In this document: one piece after another, positions 29,661-39,078 of the stretch
Numbering within the stretch: position 1 is the first letter of the stretch
How the letters are laid out: the number at the start of each line of letters is the position of its first letter
DNA from: an uncultured Bacteroidota bacterium
Lineage (GTDB): Bacteria; Bacteroidota; Bacteroidia; Flavobacteriales; Flavobacteriaceae
DNA: 64,000 nucleotides
Assembly (NCBI GenBank): GCA_902598305.1
Contig: CACKBL010000004.1
Span: 86,314-150,313 of the forward strand
Reading direction: 5' to 3'
Made by a program: the position numbers and the translations under genes
The notes under the pieces: model-generated
Database searches by the model: none
What the model was told of the DNA's origin: nothing
The model's input: the letters and a program-made list of their open reading frames with translations, nothing else

Positions 29661-30784
29661 TACTGAATTTTTTCAAAAAATGAAAATACTCTGCTGGATA
29701 TATCTGAAATTTGATTTTCAGCTTCCTTCATGGATTCATTTAATGAAATCGGTTTGTTCTGAATATTAAAAATTGCAGTAATCCCATTTCTATAAAAATT
29801 GTCGTAGGGAGGCTCAATACTCCCTGCTAAGCATACGAGAATCTTCTTGTGTTTTTTGGCTAATTTCCCTAACTGAATTGGAACCTTCCCGTTTAACGAT
29901 TGGGAATCTAGTTTCCCTTCAGCTGTAAAAATAATATCGGATAACTCTACCTTTTCCTCAAGATTTACAAATTTCGCTATCAATTGGAAACCATTAGTAA
30001 GCTTGGCTCCTAAAAGACCATACAAACCAGCCGCTGTCCCTCCAGCTGAACCACCACCCTCGACTTTAGTTATATCAATTTTTAAATCTTTTTTTACTAT
30101 ACGAGAGAAATGAAAAATATTCTTTTCTAGCTTTTCTATTTGATCTAAGGTTGCTCCTTTTTGACTTGAATAAGTTTTTGTAGCACCGTTAATTCCCAAT
30201 AATGGATTTGATACATCGTAGGCTATTTGGAACTTTATATTGTTTAAATATTTAGGGGTTTTTATTTGTTTTATTTTAATGAGAGATTCACATCCTCTCC
30301 CGATTTGCTTGTTGTTCTCATCTAAAAGCTTACCACCTAGTGCTTGAAAAATTCCTGCTCCCGCATCGTTGGTCGCACTTCCACCAAGGCTTAAAATTAT
30401 TTCTGAACATCCACTTTTAATGGCATGATTTATGGATAATCCAGTACCATATGTAGATGTAAGGCCAGGATTCCTATTTTTTTCCCCTATTAATGATAAC
30501 CCTGACGCTTGAGACAGTTCAACCCAAGCTGTTTTTGAATTTCTAAATTTAAAATATTCACTTAAAATTTTATTCCCAATAGCGTTTTCAGTTTCATGTT
30601 TAACAGCCTTACCATCGCAGTTTTTTTTTAAAAAATCAATGGATCCCTCCCCGCCATCAGAAATTGGAATTTCCTTAATATTATGATTAGGGTTTATTTT
30701 ATTTATACCGCGAGCTATTGACCTAGCCACTTTATTTGCGTTTAAACACTCCTTAAATGAATCAGGTGCGATTAAAATATTCAT
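29660..30784 (-). CDS. Glycerate kinase (GlxK/GarK type)
   Basis: 374 residues, type I glycerate 2-kinase family. Characteristic stretches are APDSFKECLNANKVA at the N terminus, PISDGGEGSIDFL, EIILSLGGSATNDAGAG and GGGSAGGTAAGLYGLLGA, with a GKLDSQSLNGKVP segment late. It phosphorylates D-glycerate for entry into lower glycolysis. It overlaps ypdA by ATGA upstream and gntP downstream, so uptake and phosphorylation are genetically linked. Confidence 0.93.
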   Translation of the reverse strand: MNILIAPDSFKECLNANKVARSIARGINKINPNHNIKEIPISDGGEGSIDFLKKNCDGKAVKHETENAIGNKILSEYFKFRNSKTAWVELSQASGLSLIGEKNRNPGLTSTYGTGLSINHAIKSGCSEIILSLGGSATNDAGAGIFQALGGKLLDENNKQIGRGCESLIKIKQIKTPKYLNNIKFQIAYDVSNPLLGINGATKTYSSQKGATLDQIEKLEKNIFHFSRIVKKDLKIDITKVEGGGSAGGTAAGLYGLLGAKLTNGFQLIAKFVNLEEKVELSDIIFTAEGKLDSQSLNGKVPIQLGKLAKKHKKILVCLAGSIEPPYDNFYRNGITAIFNIQNKPISLNESMKEAENQISDISSRVFSFFEKIQ

Positions 30785-31743
30785 CTTTTTTCTTTAATAT
30801 GATTAATTATTTGACAAGCATGAACTCTAGAGTTTTCTATAAACCATTTATTAGTTTGATACCCTCCACAAATTACACCAGCAAGGTAAACGCCGTTTAC
30901 GTTGGACTCCATTGTATGTTTATTGTAATATGGACTAGAGTATTTATCCTTATTAAATTTTATTCCAATCGACTTTAATAGCTGGAAATTTGGCTGATAT
31001 CCTGTCATAGCTAAAACAAAGTCATTTTTTATTTTAATTTTTTCTTTATGATTTTTTACAATCACGTATTTTTTTTGAATTTCGATAATTTCAGAATTAA
31101 ATAATGCTTTAATTGACCCCTCCTTTATTCGATTTTCAATATCTGGTTTGGACCAATATTTAACATTTTCCCTAATCTTCTTTTCTCTAATTATCATCGT
31201 AACACTTTTAGCACCTTTTCTATACGTTTCTAATGCTGCGTCTACAGCTGAATTTGCTGCTCCTACTATTGCTATGTCCATTCCAAAATATGGGTGCGGC
31301 TCAGAATAATAGTGGCTTACCTTTGGTAGATCTTCACCTTCGACATTTAAAGGGAATGGAATATCATAAAAACCTGTTGCAATTATTATATTCTTTGACT
31401 TATAATTTGACTTATCTGTCTTTATATTGAAAATTTCAGATTGGGAATCTATTTTAATTACAGTTTCGTATAAATTCACCTCCAAATTCCATGATGTGCA
31501 AACCCTTCTATAATATTCCAATGCCTCAGGGCGTGTTGGTTTTGGGGTTTGTGAAATAAATGGAACTTCTCCTATTTCAAGCTTATCTGATGTAGAAAAA
31601 AAAGTCATGTTTTGAGGATAATTATAAATAGAATTCACCAAGACTCCCTTTTCTAAAATTAAACTCTTTAATTTTTTCTTTTTAGCTTCAATACTACATG
31701 CTAAGCCAATAGGGCCAGCACCAATTATTATTAAATCAAACAT
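30781..31743 (-). CDS. ypdA: YpdA-like bacillithiol-disulfide reductase
   Basis: 320 residues from ATG at 31743; the frame runs to 31779 but only this start puts FDLIIIGAGPIGLACSIEA directly at the N terminus. A second Rossmann motif (AIVGAANSAVDAALE) binds NAD(P)H. Internal motifs YPQNMTFFSTSDKLEIG and FYDIPFPLNVEGEDLPKVSHY match YpdA flavoproteins rather than thioredoxin reductase; no CxxC pair is present. YpdA reduces oxidised bacillithiol; whether this strain makes bacillithiol is not shown here. It heads the seven-gene leftward operon. Confidence 0.85.
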   Translation of the reverse strand: MFDLIIIGAGPIGLACSIEAKKKKLKSLILEKGVLVNSIYNYPQNMTFFSTSDKLEIGEVPFISQTPKPTRPEALEYYRRVCTSWNLEVNLYETVIKIDSQSEIFNIKTDKSNYKSKNIIIATGFYDIPFPLNVEGEDLPKVSHYYSEPHPYFGMDIAIVGAANSAVDAALETYRKGAKSVTMIIREKKIRENVKYWSKPDIENRIKEGSIKALFNSEIIEIQKKYVIVKNHKEKIKIKNDFVLAMTGYQPNFQLLKSIGIKFNKDKYSSPYYNKHTMESNVNGVYLAGVICGGYQTNKWFIENSRVHACQIINHIKEKR

Positions 31744-31851
31744 TATATAAATATATGTATTTATAAAATGGATGTCCAAACCAAGACAAATTATAAGATA
31801 TAACTATCAATAAATATTATTAATAATATTTTACTATTTAAAGTTAAAAAA

Positions 31852-31882
31852 TAATACACAAAAACATGTGATGTGTTTTTGT
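31852..31882 (-). terminator. Probable terminator after plsC
   Basis: On the minus strand a nine-base arm ACAAAAACA, a seven-base loop and TGTTTTTGT form a perfect hairpin, followed a few bases later by TTATTTTTT. It lies about 30 bases after the plsC stop. The stem is AT-rich and therefore weak. Confidence 0.45.
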
Positions 31883-31911
31883 TATGTCGAAATGATAGAA
31901 AAAAACTATTG

Positions 31912-32955
31912 TTATTTATTTTTTATAATTATAAACTGTCTTAAAAATAAAAACAAGACGAAAAAGATTACAATTCCTATACTTAGAAAGATATTTAAAA
32001 AATAGACTGAAATAAAAAATACAATAGTCCACCATAGGGGAAAAATAATAAGTCCTGTTAAATATTTAATAGAAAGATGGAATACCCTATCGGAAATTTT
32101 TTTTAAGATTGAGTTAATTAGAATTAGCGGAATCAAATTAAAAATCGAAAAAAAAATAATTGCTATTTTTTCAACCATTCTTATAGATTTATTGTTTTTA
32201 AGTTCTATATCCTTTTGCGAAATTTTCTTTTTTAATATTTTAAATTCATGTTGGGTGCTTTTATAATTAATCAAATTCTTTTTAATGTTGTATTCTCTAG
32301 AGTAGTTAGGCAACCATAGACACTTTTTCATTTCATCCTCCAATTTTAATCTAACCCTATTTAATGTTTCAGCAGGTTTTTTTTTATAGAGTTCAATAAA
32401 TTTGTTAAGTTTTATTGGATTACCGTATACAATTGTACAATTATGATATGGGTGAATATGACTTCCATAATTTATACCAACTGCCTGTAGATAAACTTTC
32501 GTTTTTGAAAACTTTTTTAAACTTTCCAAACCAATCTTTGAACTTCCCTTAGAAATTGGGAGTAAAAAATATTTATCATGATGTTTTCCTTCGGAAAATA
32601 TCATTAAGTTGTTTTTATTTTTTAATAGCTTGTAACAAATTTCAAAAGTTTCCTTATTTCGATGTAATTTTTCATAACCATCCCTAATTCTGTAAATAGG
32701 TAAAGTTTGCATTGCATCTAAAACCCATAAAAAAGGGCTTCTAAATACATCACTCCTTGTTAATGAATATATTCTTTTACCATTAGTCACACCCACCAAT
32801 AAAGGATCTAATAAAGCTGATTGATGGTTTGGAGAAAAAATTATTGCCCCATCTTTAGGTATTTTCCCCTTTCCAATAACGGTAAGTTTTTTAAAAAAAA
32901 AATTGTTGTAAAGCGTTAGTGTTAAAGCTACAAATTTGTAAAATATTTTTTTCAC
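31912..32955 (-). CDS. Lysophospholipid acyltransferase (PlsC-like)
   Basis: 347 residues. The acyltransferase motif I is SPNHQSALLDPLLVG near 41 with H-x5-D spacing, as in the longer Bacteroidetes 1-acyl-glycerol-3-phosphate acyltransferases. FSEGKHHD near 120 is motif III-like. Three or so C-terminal transmembrane segments (from about 255) anchor it in the inner membrane. It should add the second acyl chain to lysophosphatidic acid or a related lysolipid. It is divergent from atpD and stands alone on the minus strand. Confidence 0.85.
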   Translation of the reverse strand: MKKIFYKFVALTLTLYNNFFFKKLTVIGKGKIPKDGAIIFSPNHQSALLDPLLVGVTNGKRIYSLTRSDVFRSPFLWVLDAMQTLPIYRIRDGYEKLHRNKETFEICYKLLKNKNNLMIFSEGKHHDKYFLLPISKGSSKIGLESLKKFSKTKVYLQAVGINYGSHIHPYHNCTIVYGNPIKLNKFIELYKKKPAETLNRVRLKLEDEMKKCLWLPNYSREYNIKKNLINYKSTQHEFKILKKKISQKDIELKNNKSIRMVEKIAIIFFSIFNLIPLILINSILKKISDRVFHLSIKYLTGLIIFPLWWTIVFFISVYFLNIFLSIGIVIFFVLFLFLRQFIIIKNK

Positions 32956-33007
32956 TTTTATATGCTTCAGATAAGACTACTTAATGTTTAGAAACTAATT
33001 CAAATAA

Positions 33008-34597
<1,590 letters not shown>

Positions 34598-34598
34598 C

Positions 34599-34886
34599 AT
34601 GTTGCAAATTGAGATTTTTTCAATAGGGTGTAAACTATTAACGGGAAATATTAATTCTGCAATTTTTCCTGGTTCGGATGGTTCTTTTCAAGTATTGAAA
34701 GACCATGCCCCTATTGTTTCTACGCTTAAAAAAGGGGAAATTATAATTAATGGTGAAATTTCTTTGGAGCAAGACGTATCTTTAGAGCTATACAAAATAA
34801 AAAAAGATAAAAGAAAAGCTTCATTACAAATTGAATCTGGACTGGTGGAGATGAAAAAAAACGCAATTAAAGTTTTAATCGATTAA
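34599..34886 (+). CDS. atpC: F1F0 ATP synthase epsilon subunit, short form
   Basis: 95 residues, covering only the N-terminal beta-sandwich domain (LLTGNINSAIFPGSDGSFQVL, DHAPIVSTLKKGEIII). The C-terminal two-helix domain that inhibits ATP hydrolysis in E. coli is absent, as is usual in Bacteroidetes. The subunit couples the F1 head to the ring. It starts one base after atpD. Its last codons lie in a 14-base palindrome shared with the end of recX, overlapping that convergent gene by 12 bases. Confidence 0.9.
   Translation: MLQIEIFSIGCKLLTGNINSAIFPGSDGSFQVLKDHAPIVSTLKKGEIIINGEISLEQDVSLELYKIKKDKRKASLQIESGLVEMKKNAIKVLID
34873..34886. repeat. Palindromic shared stop of atpC and recX
   Basis: TTTAATCGATTAAA is a perfect palindrome. 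Read on either strand it contains TTA ATC GAT TAA, so AtpC and RecX both end in Leu-Ile-Asp-stop. It is too short and AT-rich to be a strong terminator. Confidence 0.8.
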
Positions 34887-35360
34887 ATTCTTATTTTTGA
34901 TTTGCTTCGCAATGAAGTCCTTAATTAAATAATATTCCCATCCCCTACTATGAAGAGTATTACTAAATCTCCTTCTTCTGGTAGACAGATTTAGATTTGT
35001 TCTTTTTATCCATTCTTTTTTGGCCATTTCATTAAAAGCGGATGAATATTCATCTTCTGGAATTTTTTTTAGAGCTTCATCAATTGTATTTTTTTCTATG
35101 GATTTACACTTTAGATTGTATTTAATTTTAATCTTTCCCCAGTTATTATTTCTAAACTTTCCAACTACATATTCGTTGGAAAACCGTTCGTTATTAAAAA
35201 AATCTTTTTCAGAAAGTTCATGAATTATTAATTCTTTTATTTTATCCGGGGCATCTAATCCACTTAATTTGCTTTCCACATCAGATTTGCATCTTTCTTG
35301 ATATTTACAATATCTTTTGAGTTTACTTAAAAGTTCATTATATATTTCTTTTTCTTTCAT
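34875..35360 (-). CDS. recX: Regulatory protein RecX
   Basis: 161 residues from ATG at 35360. The frame extends to 35399, but that part is the terminator hairpin of rng, so the extension is rejected. Three-helix RecX repeats are recognisable: KRYCKYQERCKSDVESKL at the start, ELSEKDFFNNERFSNEYVVGKFRNNNWGKIKIKYNLKCK in the middle (the most conserved part), and NTLHSRGWEYYLIKDFI late. RecX binds and modulates RecA filaments. No recA is adjacent here. It overlaps atpC by 12 bases tail to tail. Confidence 0.88.
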   Translation of the reverse strand: MKEKEIYNELLSKLKRYCKYQERCKSDVESKLSGLDAPDKIKELIIHELSEKDFFNNERFSNEYVVGKFRNNNWGKIKIKYNLKCKSIEKNTIDEALKKIPEDEYSSAFNEMAKKEWIKRTNLNLSTRRRRFSNTLHSRGWEYYLIKDFIAKQIKNKNLID

Positions 35361-35365
35361 TTTAC

Positions 35366-35398
35366 AAAAAAAAATGCGATACCAATCATGGCACCGCA
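35366..35398 (-). terminator. Rho-independent terminator of rng
   Basis: On the minus strand TGCGGTGCC, loop ATGATT and GGTATCGCA form a nine-pair stem (two G-U pairs) followed at once by nine T. It begins eight bases after the rng stop and ends just before the recX ATG. This is the clearest terminator in the window. Confidence 0.88.
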
Positions 35399-35405
35399 CT
35401 TATTT

Positions 35406-36959
35406 TCAAATTCTTAAAGTTCTGTTCTTTTCATCTCTAAATTTATATTGCAAATACCGATAAGCATCTCTAGGAATTACATTAATTTTTCTTTTAAATT
35501 TAATCCACCATTTAAATTTTATTGATGCAATACCCATAGTTAAATATGCCGCAACAAAGGGATGAACATGTAAGAAAATACTTTTCTTTTTATGCTTGGG
35601 ATGATTTAATATAGTGTTTAAATCAGATTTTATTTTATCTATCAAGACTATAGGAGCTTCTACTTCATTACTCGAATTCGGGTTAGGTTCTAAAGTTTTT
35701 ATGTTTAGTTCTGGTCTAACCCTCTGTCTAGTCACTTGTATAAGTCCAAACTTTGATGGAGGAAGAATTTTATGTTTAGTTCTGTCTTTACTCATTTCTT
35801 CCTTCAAGTGAGTGAAAAGTTTTTTTCTGTTTTCACTTGATGATAAATCAATAAAATCAATAACAATTATTCCACCCATATCTCTTAGCCTTAGTTGCCT
35901 TGCGATCTCAGTGGCAGATATCATATTAACTTCAAAAGCTGTGTCTTCTTGACTTTTTTCCTTGTTAGACCTATTGCCACTGTTTACATCAATGACATGC
36001 AATGCTTCGGTATGTTCTATGACGAGATAAGCTCCTTTTTTCATAGAAACAGTTTTTCCAAAAGAAGTTTTGATCTGTCTTTCAATTCCAAACTTTTCAA
36101 AAATAGGCACCGAATCTTTGTAATGATGCACTATTCGCGACTTATTTGGAGCAATAGAATCTAAATATTCTTTTACTTCTTGCAAAAGAATTTTATCATC
36201 TACATGAATGCCTTTAAAAGAATCGTCAAAAATATCTCGTAATATAGATGAAGTTCTATTAATTTCACTTAAAACTTTGTAAGGGCATTTATTTATATTT
36301 TTTATGCTTTTACAAAGTTTTTTCCACCTATTAACTAGGTTCTGTAGGTCAGAATCTAATTCAGCAACTTTTTTCTGTTTAGCAACCGTCCTCACAATAA
36401 CACCAAAGTTTTTTGGTTTAATACTATTAACAAGTCTCTTAAGACGAGTCCTTTCTTCCTTACTTTCTATTTTCTGAGATATGGAAACTCTATCTGAAAA
36501 TGGAATTAAAACCATATATCTTCCAGCTAGAGAAATTTCGCAGGATATTCTAGGTCCTTTAGTTGATATGGGTTCTTTAATTATTTGCGCCAAAATAAAT
36601 TGATTAGGCTTAAGCAAATCTATAACCTTACCATTCTTTTCTATATCCTTTTCTTGCTCAAAATCATTAAGCATATAATTCTTTATTTTCCCGGAATTTA
36701 CAAGCCTAACATATTTTAAAAGAGATAAGAGTTGAGGTCCTAAGTCGTGATAATGAAGAAATCCATTTTTTTCGTGGCCAATATTTACAAAAGCTGCATT
36801 TAATCCCGAAACAGGTTTTTTTACTCTAGCAAAGAATATATCGCCGACAGAAAATTTATTGTTATCAGTTTCTTTATTGAGCTCAATTAACTTGCCTTCA
36901 TTTAATAAGGCAAAATCAACAGCCGAAGAATTTGATCGTATTATCAATTCTTTATTCAC
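35406..36959 (-). CDS. rng: Ribonuclease E/G family protein
   Basis: 517 residues from GTG at 36959, which gives MNKELIIRSNSSAVDFALL, the usual flavobacterial start; a further upstream ATG at 36998 adds 13 residues inside a hairpin region. The S1 domain is near 40-130 (DIFFARVKKPVSGLNAAFVNIG, KNGFLHYHDLG). The catalytic core has EHTEALHVIDVNSG and GGIIVIDFIDLSS, whose aspartates bind magnesium. It processes rRNA and turns over mRNA. A small basic protein and HU lie upstream in the same direction; the leader contains two hairpins. Confidence 0.93.
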   Translation of the reverse strand: MNKELIIRSNSSAVDFALLNEGKLIELNKETDNNKFSVGDIFFARVKKPVSGLNAAFVNIGHEKNGFLHYHDLGPQLLSLLKYVRLVNSGKIKNYMLNDFEQEKDIEKNGKVIDLLKPNQFILAQIIKEPISTKGPRISCEISLAGRYMVLIPFSDRVSISQKIESKEERTRLKRLVNSIKPKNFGVIVRTVAKQKKVAELDSDLQNLVNRWKKLCKSIKNINKCPYKVLSEINRTSSILRDIFDDSFKGIHVDDKILLQEVKEYLDSIAPNKSRIVHHYKDSVPIFEKFGIERQIKTSFGKTVSMKKGAYLVIEHTEALHVIDVNSGNRSNKEKSQEDTAFEVNMISATEIARQLRLRDMGGIIVIDFIDLSSSENRKKLFTHLKEEMSKDRTKHKILPPSKFGLIQVTRQRVRPELNIKTLEPNPNSSNEVEAPIVLIDKIKSDLNTILNHPKHKKKSIFLHVHPFVAAYLTMGIASIKFKWWIKFKRKINVIPRDAYRYLQYKFRDEKNRTLRI

Positions 36960-36974
36960 TTCGATTATTTTTAT

Positions 36975-37034
36975 GACGTATAAACGTCGATTATACAAAT
37001 TTTTACTTTACGGATTTGGCTGGCATCGCCAAAT
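36975..37034 (-). promoter_or_regulatory. Two hairpins in the rng leader
   Basis: A perfect seven-base stem with seven-base loop (37014-37034, ATTTGGC/GCCAAAT) and a five-base stem GACGT-ATAA-ACGTC (36975-36988) lie between the 29-codon gene and the rng GTG. Neither has a T run, so they look like leader structure rather than a terminator. RNase E mRNA leaders in E. coli are bound by the enzyme itself; any similar role here is inference. Confidence 0.4.
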
Positions 37035-37070
37035 TTTCAAAGATCAGTCAATTTTTAAGTGTTTCTAGCA

Positions 37071-37160
37071 CTATTTCTTTTTATGTCGATTAGCTCTTCT
37101 TCTTTTTTTTCTTTTGTGAGTTGCTACCTTGTGTCTCTTTCTTTTTTTACCACTTGGCAT
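37071..37160 (-). CDS. Very small, highly basic protein (29 residues), ribosomal-type
   Basis: ATG at 37160 to TAG at 37071 encodes 29 residues, over half Lys or Arg, starting MPSGKKRKRHKVATHKRKKR and ending RHKKK. I recognise this as a short protein conserved in Bacteroidetes between rng and the HU gene. Its KKRKRH...HKRKKRRR...RH spacing resembles the AURKAIP1/COX24-like (mS38/bS22-type) small ribosomal peptides; that link is tentative. It is 11 bases downstream of HU and upstream of rng in the same direction. Confidence 0.8.
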   Translation of the reverse strand: MPSGKKRKRHKVATHKRKKRRRANRHKKK

Positions 37161-37171
37161 ATTAAATATTT

Positions 37172-37459
37172 CTATAAAGTTACTTTAGATTTTACGGCAT
37201 TTACGAACATTTTTGAGGGTTTAAAAGCAGGAATGTTGTGCTCTGGAATAATTACCGCAGTATTTTTAGAAATATTTCTGCCGGTTTTCTTTGCACGTTT
37301 TTTAATGATGAAACTTCCAAAACCTCTCAAATAAACGTTATTACCACTCTCGAGCGAATCTTTTATTTCTTCCATAAATTTCTCAATAGTAATTTGAACA
37401 TCGCTTTTATCGATTCCTAACTGATTAGAAATATTAGAAACAATTTCTCCTTTTGTCAT
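37172..37459 (-). CDS. HU/IHF family DNA-binding protein
   Basis: 95 residues, the normal HU length. The start MTKGEIVSNISNQLGIDKSDV, the beta-arm RGFGSFIIKKRAKKTGRNISKN and the C-terminal IPAFKPSKMFVNAVK match the family signature. It bends and compacts DNA as a dimer. It precedes the 29-codon basic gene and rng. A TATATTTG box lies on the minus strand about 38 bases before its ATG. Confidence 0.94.
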   Translation of the reverse strand: MTKGEIVSNISNQLGIDKSDVQITIEKFMEEIKDSLESGNNVYLRGFGSFIIKKRAKKTGRNISKNTAVIIPEHNIPAFKPSKMFVNAVKSKVTL

Positions 37460-37496
37460 ATTATTTAAATTTATGGTTTAATTAATTTTCTGTTGG

Positions 37497-37504
37497 CAAA
37501 TATA
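37497..37504 (-). promoter_or_regulatory. -7 promoter box for the HU gene
   Basis: Minus-strand TATATTTG matches TAnnTTTG, 37 bases before the HU ATG. Just upstream, 37514-37530 holds an inverted repeat AATCAC-N5-GTGATT that could be an operator or chance. No good -33 TTG was found. Confidence 0.45.
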
Positions 37505-37574
37505 AAAATAATAATCACAATCAGTGATTTTGTATAAATATTATTATTTGTTATACTAGTGGATAATTTTTAAA

Positions 37575-38612
37575 ATGGATTTTTCTTCAAAATTAATTCA
37601 CTGGTATCAAAAAAATAAAAGGGACTTGCCATGGAGAAAAACAAAAGACCCTTACAAGATTTGGATTTCGGAAGTGATTCTTCAACAGACAAGAGTAAAC
37701 CAAGGCCTACCATATTATATTAAATTCTTAGATAGGTATCCATCCTTGTATGACTTATCATTAGCAAATGAGAAAGAAGTTTTATTATTATGGCAAGGAC
37801 TAGGGTATTATAAAAGGGCAATTAATCTTTTAGAATCAGCCAAAACAATTGTAAAAAAAAATAATGGCAATTTCCCTAGTAATTTTGATGATATTATAAA
37901 ACTAAAAGGAGTTGGAGATTATACTGCTAGCGCAATCTCATCTATATGTTATGGTGAAAAGGAAGTTGTTGTAGACGGAAACGTTTTTAGATTTATTTCT
38001 AGGTTATTTGGAATTAAGAGAGATATAAAGTTAAAGTCAACATTTATCTTTTTTAAGAACAAACTAAAATTTTTAATTGAGAATGTAAACCCAGGAGATT
38101 TCAATCAGGCTTTAATGGAGTTTGGAGCGCTACAGTGTATGCCAATCAACCCCCTTTGTAACTCATGTATTTTTAAATTTCAATGCAAGGCTTACACTCT
38201 GAAAGACATTGAATCTTATCCTCAAAAAAAAAATAAGACTATGAAGAAGAAAAGGTATCTGAATTACATCGTTATTTCAACCAACAGAAATATAATGTTA
38301 AAAAAAAGAACAGAAGTCGACATATGGAAAAATCTTTATGAGTTTCCTTTAATTGAGGGTCATCATTCAAAGCTAGAAGAAATAATTAATAAAAAGAAAT
38401 TCATTCTTTTGACAAAGGAATTAACAAAGCCTCTAAAATTCACAAAGGTTGTAACCACAAAACATCTTCTAAGCCACCAAATATTAAATATCAAATTTTG
38501 GGTTTTTTCTTCAGAAGAACCTATTAAAAAATCAGTTTCTAAAGATGAAGTTATAAATTTTCCTAAACCGGTAGTGATTTCAGACTTTATAAATAAACAT
38601 TTAAAGTCATGA
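37575..38612 (+). CDS. mutY: A/G-specific adenine glycosylase
   Basis: 345 residues. The helix-hairpin-helix glycosylase core has DLPWRKTKDPYKIWISEVIL (catalytic Glu) near 18-37, IIKLKGVGDYTASAI near 110 and the catalytic Asp in NPGDFNQALMEFGA. The 4Fe-4S loop is intact with C-x6-C-x2-C-x5-C at about 195-211. A C-terminal NUDIX-like domain (LLKKRTEVDIWKNLYEFPL) recognises 8-oxoguanine. It removes adenine mispaired with 8-oxoG. It leads the plus-strand mutY-ssb-gldE-gldD set, an order typical of gliding Bacteroidetes. Confidence 0.95.
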   Translation: MDFSSKLIHWYQKNKRDLPWRKTKDPYKIWISEVILQQTRVNQGLPYYIKFLDRYPSLYDLSLANEKEVLLLWQGLGYYKRAINLLESAKTIVKKNNGNFPSNFDDIIKLKGVGDYTASAISSICYGEKEVVVDGNVFRFISRLFGIKRDIKLKSTFIFFKNKLKFLIENVNPGDFNQALMEFGALQCMPINPLCNSCIFKFQCKAYTLKDIESYPQKKNKTMKKKRYLNYIVISTNRNIMLKKRTEVDIWKNLYEFPLIEGHHSKLEEIINKKKFILLTKELTKPLKFTKVVTTKHLLSHQILNIKFWVFSSEEPIKKSVSKDEVINFPKPVVISDFINKHLKS

Positions 38613-38623
38613 CAGTATTTTCT

Positions 38624-38631
38624 TATATTTG
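38624..38631 (+). promoter_or_regulatory. Candidate -7 promoter box for ssb
   Basis: TATATTTG matches TAnnTTTG and lies 15 bases before the ssb GTG start. No clear TTG -33 box was seen. Confidence 0.4.
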
Positions 38632-38646
38632 ATTTAAATTAAGTAT

Positions 38647-39051
38647 GTGAGTGGTTCTTTAAATAAGGTCATGTTAATTGGACACCTCGGAGATGACGTG
38701 AAAATTCATCATTTTGAAGGGGGAGGGTCTATTGGTCGTTTCCCTTTGGCAACAAATGAATCGTATACAAAAAAAGATACAGGTGAAAAAGTTACGGAAA
38801 CGGAATGGCACAATATAGTAGTGAGAAATAAAGCTGCTGAACTTTGTTTAAAATATCTTAGTAAAGGAGACAGAATTTATATAGAGGGTAAAATCAAAAC
38901 TCGAAAATGGAAAACAGAGGATGGAAACGATAGATACACTACTGAGATTAACGTTGACCAATTCACATTTTTGTCAACCAAAAAGATTTCAGAATCTCAA
39001 AATACCTCAGATAATGATACTAATCCAGAAAATCAAGATTTACCTTTCTAA
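38647..39051 (+). CDS. ssb: Single-stranded DNA-binding protein
   Basis: 134 residues from a GTG start; the nearby ATG at 38645 is out of frame. The OB-fold is clear (NKVMLIGHLGDDVKIHHFEGG, TEWHNIVVRNKAAELCLKYL, GDRIYIEGKIKTRKW). The tail ends NPENQDLPF, keeping the acidic-hydrophobic DLPF tip that recruits partner proteins. It sits between mutY and gldE; gldE begins 27 bases later. Confidence 0.95.
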   Translation: MSGSLNKVMLIGHLGDDVKIHHFEGGGSIGRFPLATNESYTKKDTGEKVTETEWHNIVVRNKAAELCLKYLSKGDRIYIEGKIKTRKWKTEDGNDRYTTEINVDQFTFLSTKKISESQNTSDNDTNPENQDLPF

Positions 39052-39078
39052 TTCAATTAACAATATATAGTAATAAGC

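Noticed and set aside
31744..31779. Twelve extra N-terminal residues for YpdA
   Set aside because: The FAD-binding strand normally begins within a few residues of the start; ATG at 31743 fits.
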